Under the pieces are notes generated by a model that saw nothing but the letters and a program-made list of their open reading frames with translations, searched no databases and was not told where the DNA came from. The position numbers and the translations under genes were made by a program. Positions 58,861 through 64,000 of a stretch of 64,000 nt of DNA are shown piece by piece (position 1 is the first letter of the stretch; the number at the start of each line of letters is the position of its first letter). This stretch comes from Hymenobacter sp. UV11 (GTDB lineage: Bacteria; Bacteroidota; Bacteroidia; Cytophagales; Hymenobacteraceae): positions 248,001 through 312,000 of the forward strand of contig NZ_SRII01000004.1 of the NCBI RefSeq assembly GCF_004684095.1, in the 5' to 3' direction.

Positions 58861-59955
58861 ATGGTACTCGACGCGCCAACCCAGGCCCCTGCTTCTATTT
58901 TTGAGCAGGTAGCCGAATTTCAGCACGAGCAAGTGGTGTACTGCCACGACCACGAAACTGGCCTCAAGGCCATTATCGGCATCCACAATACCGTCCTCGG
59001 GCCGGCATTGGGGGGCACCCGCATGTGGCATTATGCCAACGAGGCCGAGGCCCTGCACGATGTGCTGCGCCTGAGCCGCGGCATGACCTACAAGGCCGCC
59101 ATCTCGGGCCTGAACCTGGGCGGCGGCAAGGCCGTGATTATCGGCGATGTGAAGAAGCTCAAGAACGAAGCGCTGCTGCGCAAGTTTGGCCGCTTCGTGA
59201 ACAACCTGAACGGCAAGTATATAACCGCCGAAGATGTGAACATGACCACCAAGGACATGGAGTACATCCGGATGGAAACCAAGCACGTAGCCGGCTTGCC
59301 CGAAAGCATGGGAGGTAGCGGCGACCCGTCGCCGGTGACCGCCTACGGCACCTACATGGGCATGAAGGCCGCTGCCAAAAAAGCCTTCGGCTCGGATAGC
59401 CTCGCCGGCAAGCGCGTGGCTGTGCAGGGGGTAGGGCACGTGGGCACATACCTGCTGGAGTATTTGCAGAAGGAAGGCGCCCAGCTGGTACTCACCGACT
59501 ACTATGAGGAGCGCGCCTACGAGGCGGCCAGCCGCTTTGGTGCGCGGGCCGTGGGCCTCGACGAAATCTATGACCAGGACGTGGATATCTACTCGCCCTG
59601 CGCGCTCGGCGCCACGATTAATGACGACACCATTGGCCGGCTCAAGTGCCGCGTTATCGCGGGCTGCGCCAACAACCAGCTGGAAAACGAGAATGAGCAC
59701 GGTCCCGAGCTGGTGCGCCGCGGCATCGTGTACGCCCCCGACTTCCTCATCAATGCCGGCGGCCTCATCAACGTGTACGCCGAAATAGGGGGTAGCAGCC
59801 GCCAGGGCGCGCTGGCCCAAACCGAAAGAATCTACGACTACACCCTGCAAGTGCTCGACAAAGCGGAGCAGGAAAACAGCCACCCCCAGGCGGCTGCCAT
59901 TCGCCAGGCCCAGGAGCGCATCGAGCGCGTGGGCCGGGTAAAATCGACTTACTAA
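58861..59955 (+). CDS. Leucine/valine-type dehydrogenase (Glu/Leu/Phe/Val family)
   Basis: A 364-aa NAD-dependent amino-acid dehydrogenase, deaminating branched-chain amino acids to 2-oxo acids. Substrate-binding domain 1-140 with GGTRMWHY, catalytic Lys78 (RGMTYKAAISGLNLGGGK) and Lys90; Rossmann domain with VAVQGVGHVGTYLLEYL and LTDYYEE; SPCALGATIND, VIAGCANNQLE and FLINAGGLINVYAEI follow. Length and motifs point to leucine dehydrogenase rather than glutamate dehydrogenase. The ATG at 58861 is used. A 117-bp inverted repeat follows at once. Confidence 0.94.
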   Translation: MVLDAPTQAPASIFEQVAEFQHEQVVYCHDHETGLKAIIGIHNTVLGPALGGTRMWHYANEAEALHDVLRLSRGMTYKAAISGLNLGGGKAVIIGDVKKLKNEALLRKFGRFVNNLNGKYITAEDVNMTTKDMEYIRMETKHVAGLPESMGGSGDPSPVTAYGTYMGMKAAAKKAFGSDSLAGKRVAVQGVGHVGTYLLEYLQKEGAQLVLTDYYEERAYEAASRFGARAVGLDEIYDQDVDIYSPCALGATINDDTIGRLKCRVIAGCANNQLENENEHGPELVRRGIVYAPDFLINAGGLINVYAEIGGSSRQGALAQTERIYDYTLQVLDKAEQENSHPQAAAIRQAQERIERVGRVKSTY

Positions 59956-60071
59956 AACGTCTGTCATTGCGAGGAGGAACGACGAAGCAATCTTTCCTTC
60001 ACGATTGGTAGACGTTAGCCAACGATAAGGAAGGATTGCTTCGTCGTTCCTCCTCGCAATGACAGACGTTT
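59955..60071. repeat. Perfect 38-bp inverted repeat, TGTCATTGCGAG family
   Basis: The arms at 59955-59992 and 60034-60071 (AAACGTCTGTCATTGCGAGG ... GAAGCAATC) are exact reverse complements; the inner spacer is 41 bp. It starts on the last base of the dehydrogenase stop codon and ends 30 bp before nusB. Same end motifs as 11707 and 40189. Confidence 0.93.
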
Positions 60072-60101
60072 TTAGACTACAATAAACAACGAATCAACGA
60101 A

Positions 60102-61304
60102 ATGCTAAACCGCCGTCTTCTCCGCATCAAAGTCATGCAGGCCCTTTATGCCTACCAGCAAGCGGTAGCCGCCGATTTGCTGCTGGCCCAGGACCTCATT
60201 GCGGCGGCTTTTGAGCCCAACCTCGCGGCCGATAAGGCCCCCGACCGCCGCCTGCTCGAAGGCCAGCGCAAGCTAGGCGAGGCGCAGCTGCGCGAGTGGC
60301 ACCGCACCGGCGAAATGCCCGAGTCGGGCTCCGACGACAAGGAAGTGGCCGCCGCCGTGCAAGGCGCCGTAGACTACTACCAGAAAATGGTGCAGAAGGA
60401 AGGCACCTTCTACGGCGGGCAATTGCTGCACGGCGCCGAGAGCATTCACGACCAGTATTTGCACCTGCTAAACCTGCCGCAGGCCCTGCTTCAGCTCATT
60501 ACGGAGGATAATGAGCGCGAGGCCCGGCGCTTTACCGGCCCGCGCTTCGAGGCCGAGGGTACGGCCCGGCTGTTTGAGAACGCGGCTTTTGTGAAAATGC
60601 GTGAGAACGAGCAGCTGCTGCAAACCACCATCAAGCGCAAGCTGCAATGGACCGATGCCGAGGAGCTGGAAGCCCTGCGCGAAGCCTGGCAGAAGGAGAT
60701 GAAGCCCGACGAAACCGTGCAGGCCTACCTGGCCGGCAAAAACACGGGCTTGGTCGAAACCGACTACGAAACCGACATGGAGCTGGTGCGCCACCTCTAC
60801 AAAGACTTCGTATTCAAGGGCGAAGCGCTACCCCGCTACCTGGAGGGCGACGACCTGAACTGGGAGGAAAACCGCCCCATCGTGCGTAACCTGGTGCTGA
60901 AGACGCTGAAAATGCTGCCCTACCCCGCCGACGAGAAGCAGGAGCTGATGAACCTGAGCGCCAACTGGCAGGACGACCGCGACTTTGCCGAAACGCTCTA
61001 CAAGCAGACCCTGGCCGACGATGCCAAGTCGGAGAAGCTCATTGCCGACGCGACGCCCAACTGGGACGTGGAGCGGGTAGCTTTGCTGGATAAAATCATC
61101 CTCAAGATGGCGCTCTGCGAGATGCAGCTTTTCCGGGGCATCCCGGTGAAGGTGACCATCAACGAGTACATCGAAATCAGCAAAGTATACAGCACCCCTA
61201 AGAGCAAACAATTCGTAAACGGGGTACTGGATAAGCTTGCTCAGGACTTGGCGGCGAGCGGCGACATCCGCAAGTCGGGCCGGGGCCTGCTTGATAACCA
61301 GTAA
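60102..61304 (+). CDS. nusB: Long NusB-domain antitermination factor
   Basis: A 400-aa protein where NusB is usually 130-160 aa. The N-terminal MLNRRLLRIKVMQALYAYQQA starts like NusB, and the C-terminal part (about 310-390) has NWDVERVALLDKIILKMALCEM and NEYIEISKVYSTPKSKQFVNGVLDKL, the classic NusB core for boxA RNA and NusE binding. Between lie about 230 residues of charged helix-rich sequence. Such long forms are common in Bacteroidota. It probably acts in rRNA antitermination. First gene of a possible operon through YtxH, IDH and YajC. Confidence 0.94.
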   Translation: MLNRRLLRIKVMQALYAYQQAVAADLLLAQDLIAAAFEPNLAADKAPDRRLLEGQRKLGEAQLREWHRTGEMPESGSDDKEVAAAVQGAVDYYQKMVQKEGTFYGGQLLHGAESIHDQYLHLLNLPQALLQLITEDNEREARRFTGPRFEAEGTARLFENAAFVKMRENEQLLQTTIKRKLQWTDAEELEALREAWQKEMKPDETVQAYLAGKNTGLVETDYETDMELVRHLYKDFVFKGEALPRYLEGDDLNWEENRPIVRNLVLKTLKMLPYPADEKQELMNLSANWQDDRDFAETLYKQTLADDAKSEKLIADATPNWDVERVALLDKIILKMALCEMQLFRGIPVKVTINEYIEISKVYSTPKSKQFVNGVLDKLAQDLAASGDIRKSGRGLLDNQ

Positions 61305-61415
61305 GTAATGGTCGGTGCGCACGGATTGCGGTTGCGCAGCGTTATAAGTGGGTAGTATTTGCCCACTAATCACGGACCATTCATCTTTCATCTCTAATCT
61401 TTAACCTTAAAAAGA

Positions 61416-61727
61416 ATGGCTAGCAAAACCACCACCGGCCTGCTGTGCTTCACGGGTGGCGCCCTTGCCGGGGCCGCCATCAGCCTGCTCTACGCCCCCG
61501 AAAACGGCCGCGAAACCCGCTCCTGGCTCAGCTACCAGCTGGAGAAGTACCGCTCGGTACTCGCCGACCTCACCGAAAGCCTGGTCACGAGCCGCGACAA
61601 CACCCCGTCGTCGGCCAAGAGCGAGGGCCAGCGCGTGATTCAGGATGCCAAGAGCAAGGCCGAGCAGCTGCTGGGCGACGTTGACCAACTCATCAGCCAG
61701 ATTAACTCGCGCCGCTCCATCCAATAA
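61416..61727 (+). CDS. YtxH domain protein
   Basis: A 103-aa protein with one N-terminal membrane helix carrying the YtxH motif (GGALAGAAISLLYAPENGRETR) and a charged helical tail (about 40-103; SEGQRVIQDAKSKAEQLLGDV). This family is linked to general stress responses in Gram-positives and is of unclear role in Bacteroidota. It lies 111 bp after nusB and 113 bp before the isocitrate dehydrogenase gene, with a hairpin repeat (61745-61793) in the second gap. Confidence 0.9.
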   Translation: MASKTTTGLLCFTGGALAGAAISLLYAPENGRETRSWLSYQLEKYRSVLADLTESLVTSRDNTPSSAKSEGQRVIQDAKSKAEQLLGDVDQLISQINSRRSIQ

Positions 61728-61744
61728 GCCAAGCGTTTGACTAC

Positions 61745-61793
61745 GATGAGTGAGCGAGTAAACGGCTAGTGGCCAGTTGCTTGCTCACTCATT
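61745..61793. repeat. Imperfect hairpin of GATGAGTGAGCGAGTAAAC type
   Basis: ATGAGTGAGCGAG and CTTGCTCACTCAT form complementary arms around an inner GGCTAGTGGCCAG. The wording resembles the 13010-13068 element (GATGAGTAAATGAG). It fills the gap between the YtxH and IDH genes. Confidence 0.8.
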
Positions 61794-61840
61794 AATTTTT
61801 GATTGGGCACCCTGCCTACCCCCTTTTTACTCCTGCAAGC

Positions 61841-62845
61841 ATGCATCTCGTAACTCTTATTCCCGGCGACGGTATTGGCCCGGAAATCACCCGTGCCGTA
61901 GTCGATATTTTCACGGCGGCCCAAGTGCCCGTGCAGTGGGACTCGCACAACGCCGGCGAAACGGCCCTGGCCGAAAGCGGCCAGCTGCTGCCCCAGTCGC
62001 TGTTCGACTCGCTGGAGCGCACCCGCGTAGGCCTGAAAGGCCCCGTGACGACGCCGGTAGGAAAGGGTTTTCGGAGCGTGAACATCACGCTGCGCCAGAA
62101 GTACGACCTGTACCAGAACGTGCGCCCGGTTAAGACCACTGAAGGCATTACTACCCCCTTCAAAGGTATTAACCTCGTGCTGTTTCGCGAAAATACCGAG
62201 GGCCTGTACGCGGGCCTGGAGCTGTGGGATGAGCGCCTGGGCATTGCCGATTCTATCAGCCGCAACACGGTGGTGGGGTGCCGCAAAATCAGCCGCGCGG
62301 CCTTTGCCTACGCCGCCAAGCACGGGCGCAAGCATGTGACGCTGGCTCACAAAGGCAACATCCTGAAGATGGCGGGCAAGCTGATGATTGATGCCTGCCG
62401 CGAAGCCGCCGCCGAGTTTCCGGAAGTCACATTCTACGACGACCGCATCATCGACAACATGTGCATGCAGCTGGTTGTCAAGCCGCAGCAGTTCGACGTG
62501 ATTGTAACGACCAACCTGTTTGGCGACATTCTTTCCGACCTGTGCGCCGGCTTGGTGGGCGGCCTGGGGGTAGTGAGCGGCGCCAACATCGGCGACGACA
62601 TGGCCATTTTTGAGGCTGTGCACGGCTCGGCCCCCGACATTGCGGGCCAGGGCAAAGCCAACCCCACGGCCCTGCTGCGCTCGGCCCTGATGATGCTGGA
62701 GCACCTTGGCGAGAAGGACTACGCCACCCGCATCGAAACCGCGCTCAACGCGACGCTGCTGCACCAAGAGCAGTGCACCGGCGACCTGGGCGGCAAGGCC
62801 TCGACTACCGAGTTTGCCCAGCATATTATCGACAAGCTAAAATAA
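61841..62845 (+). CDS. NAD-dependent isocitrate dehydrogenase
   Basis: A 334-aa beta-decarboxylating dehydrogenase of the TCA cycle, cytosolic. Motifs: [20 protein letters not shown] at the start, [20 protein letters not shown] (substrate Ser), [33 protein letters not shown], then [34 protein letters not shown] with metal-binding Asp residues and [22 protein letters not shown]. Length and the NITLRQ... wording favour isocitrate over isopropylmalate dehydrogenase. The ATG at 61841 is preferred over an upstream start that reads from the repeat. Confidence 0.94.
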   Translation: MHLVTLIPGDGIGPEITRAVVDIFTAAQVPVQWDSHNAGETALAESGQLLPQSLFDSLERTRVGLKGPVTTPVGKGFRSVNITLRQKYDLYQNVRPVKTTEGITTPFKGINLVLFRENTEGLYAGLELWDERLGIADSISRNTVVGCRKISRAAFAYAAKHGRKHVTLAHKGNILKMAGKLMIDACREAAAEFPEVTFYDDRIIDNMCMQLVVKPQQFDVIVTTNLFGDILSDLCAGLVGGLGVVSGANIGDDMAIFEAVHGSAPDIAGQGKANPTALLRSALMMLEHLGEKDYATRIETALNATLLHQEQCTGDLGGKASTTEFAQHIIDKLK

Positions 62846-62902
62846 AGACTTTAACCAAACCCCGCGCGGTGACCCTTTCGGGGCATGGTGCGGGCCGCGT
62901 AT

Positions 62903-63409
62903 ATGTTGCGTTCTACTCTTTCCTCTTTGGCCGTGGCCGCCCTGCTACTGGGCGGCTGTAGCTACGACAAGCCCACCGACGCCGGCACCCAGGGCATGAA
63001 TGCCGCCGCCGACGACGCGGCCGCTGACGCCAAAGCCAACCCGACCATCGACAACCCCAACGTGGCCAGCGATACCGAGGCGGCCAACCCCAACGCGCCG
63101 GTCATGACTTTTGCCGAAAGCCAGTTCGATTTTGGTGATATTCAGCCCGATAGCAAGGTTCGCCACACCTTCAAGTTTACCAACACGGGCAAGTCGCCGC
63201 TGCTCATTGCCGATGCCACGGCCAGCTGCGGCTGCACTACCCCCAGCTGGACCAAGGACGCCATTGCGCCCGGCGCCAGCGGCGAGATGGAGGTGCAATT
63301 TGACAGCCGCGGCAAGCAGGGCCTCATCAGCAAGCAGGTGAGCGTGCGGGCCAACACCCAACCCAGCATCACCACTATATACATCAAAGGCAACGTGCTG
63401 ACGAAATAA
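62903..63409 (+). CDS. DUF1573 lipoprotein
   Basis: A 168-aa lipoprotein (signal MLRSTLSSLAVAALLLGGC, lipobox LLGGC) followed by a low-complexity Asp/Ala/Asn spacer (about 22-65) and one DUF1573 domain (about 70-165; ESQFDFGDIQPDSKVRHTFKFTNTG, then TASCGCTTPSW and GEMEVQFDSRGKQG). The domain is an immunoglobulin-like fold with an invariant CGC that may be redox-active or structural. ATG 62885 would add six residues. It lies between the IDH and yajC genes, an arrangement usual in Bacteroidota. Confidence 0.92.
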   Translation: MLRSTLSSLAVAALLLGGCSYDKPTDAGTQGMNAAADDAAADAKANPTIDNPNVASDTEAANPNAPVMTFAESQFDFGDIQPDSKVRHTFKFTNTGKSPLLIADATASCGCTTPSWTKDAIAPGASGEMEVQFDSRGKQGLISKQVSVRANTQPSITTIYIKGNVLTK

Positions 63410-63525
63410 GGGGGTAGGGACCGGGCCGAGTGCCAGACTTACTATCCTCTGGCTTCCTGCTTCCTGTTGAAAGCCATACATTTACCGAATTCTCGCAAGT
63501 AGCGCGTCTCCCACATTTTTCATCC

Positions 63526-63861
63526 ATGACCTTTCTGACCCTTTTGTTGCAAGCCACATCTAGCAGCGGCATTATGCAGCTCATCTTCCCGGTGGCCATT
63601 GGCCTGGTGCTGTATTTCTTTATGATTCGGCCGCAGCAGCGCAAAACGACCGAGGCCAAGGCCTTTCGCGAGTCGCTGGTGAAAGGCACCCGCGTGGTGA
63701 CCATCGGCGGCATGCACGGCCTGCTCGTGGAAGTAGGCCCCGAAACCGTGCTCATCGAGATAGAGCGCGGCCAGCGCCTGCGCTTCGACCGCAGCGCCGT
63801 GGCCCGCATTGCCGGCTCGCCTACCCCTGCCACTACCGATATTTCCGCCGCCAGCGCCTAG
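63526..63861 (+). CDS. yajC: Preprotein translocase accessory subunit YajC
   Basis: A 111-aa membrane protein associated with SecDF. One N-terminal helix (about 15-37; IMQLIFPVAIGLVLYFFMIRPQQRKTTEAKAF), and a cytoplasmic part with the family core GTRVVTIGGMHGLLVEVGPETVLIEI. The C-terminal tail is short and Ser/Ala-rich. ATG 63526 gives the normal length; longer frames upstream are not supported. The next gene starts 1 bp after the stop codon. Confidence 0.95.
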   Translation: MTFLTLLLQATSSSGIMQLIFPVAIGLVLYFFMIRPQQRKTTEAKAFRESLVKGTRVVTIGGMHGLLVEVGPETVLIEIERGQRLRFDRSAVARIAGSPTPATTDISAASA

Positions 63862-63862
63862 T

Positions 63863-64000
63863 ATGAACCCTGCGCCGCCCCCGGCCGGCAGCGGCCACGG
63901 CCAGCTGGTGCAGGTGCTGCGCAGGCTGCTGCGCCCGCTGGCCGAAAAAGAACCGCATTTCTACCGCGTAGCCTTTGTTTGCTTCTTGATAGCTACCACC
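63863..64000 (+). CDS. YbbR/CdaR-like membrane protein, 3' end outside window
   Basis: The first 46 codons of a protein starting MNPAPPPAGSGHGQLVQVLR, then LLRPLAEKEPHFYRVAFVCF and an incoming membrane helix (LIATT). In Bacteroidota, a YbbR-like gene with one N-terminal helix usually follows yajC, and the EPHFYRVAFVCFLIATT pattern fits that. Only position and the helix support the name; the domain itself is beyond the window. The start codon lies 1 bp after the yajC stop, so they are co-translated. Confidence 0.65.
   Translation, partial: MNPAPPPAGSGHGQLVQVLRRLLRPLAEKEPHFYRVAFVCFLIATT

Noticed and set aside
58801..59967. 388-codon reverse frame opposite the leucine dehydrogenase
   Set aside because: The forward frame has all catalytic motifs; the reverse frame has none, and its start and stop lie in repeat DNA.
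61766..62824. 352-codon reverse frame opposite isocitrate dehydrogenase
   Set aside because: Shadow of a clearly conserved enzyme gene.

Overview
The window is 64 kb of a high-GC member of the Bacteroidota, most likely Hymenobacter or a close relative in the Cytophagales. The evidence is a core type IX secretion/gliding set (porP, gldKLMN, an SprE/PorW-like protein), a SusC/SusD pair, promoters of the Bacteroidota TAnnTTTG type, an F-type ATP synthase operon without beta and epsilon genes, and the very frequent word GGGGTAG/CTACCCC. The genus is an inference. No phage, insertion sequence or CRISPR array was seen.

Layout. 1-13 kb: two aldo/keto reductases with an AraC regulator; aquaporin; a small outer-membrane protein; a KAS III-like enzyme; ArfB; a reverse-strand membrane protein/histidine kinase/response regulator set; MgtE; a cyanophycinase-like peptidase; a MORN-like lipoprotein. 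13-18 kb: YraN, LipB, a WecA-like glycan-lipid transferase, a DUF4271 protein and HemD. 18-24 kb: porP-gldKLMN, with visibly lower GC. 24-32 kb (reverse): UvrC, a class A penicillin-binding protein and the SprE/PorW-like TPR lipoprotein.

32-43 kb: AtpZ, then an accessory block (pirin, MhqO/MhqD-like dioxygenase and esterase, a serine hydrolase that looks like a GH3/beta-lactamase fusion without its GH3 catalytic domain, SusC, SusD, a surface lipoprotein). 43-49 kb: atpI-like gene and atpBEFHAG. 49-52 kb: a TPR histidine kinase with a NarL-type regulator and a small VbhA-like protein. 52-59 kb: TruA, two ABC half-exporters resembling the two halves of a heterodimer, two tRNA-Pro genes and a small protein that is mostly a T9SS sorting domain. 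59-64 kb: leucine-type dehydrogenase, long NusB, YtxH, NAD isocitrate dehydrogenase, DUF1573, YajC and the start of a YbbR-like gene.

The recurrent unexplained structure is intergenic: at least five families of inverted-repeat elements sit at gene ends, between operon genes and even inside stop codons, and two proteins appear to have C-termini encoded by them. GGGGTAG is scattered through genes and gaps in both orientations. These two layers, the headless GH3 fusion, the broken sprE-atpZ-atpB neighbourhood and the sorting-domain protein are the points most worth a second look. All coordinates and motifs were read by eye; no database search was possible.
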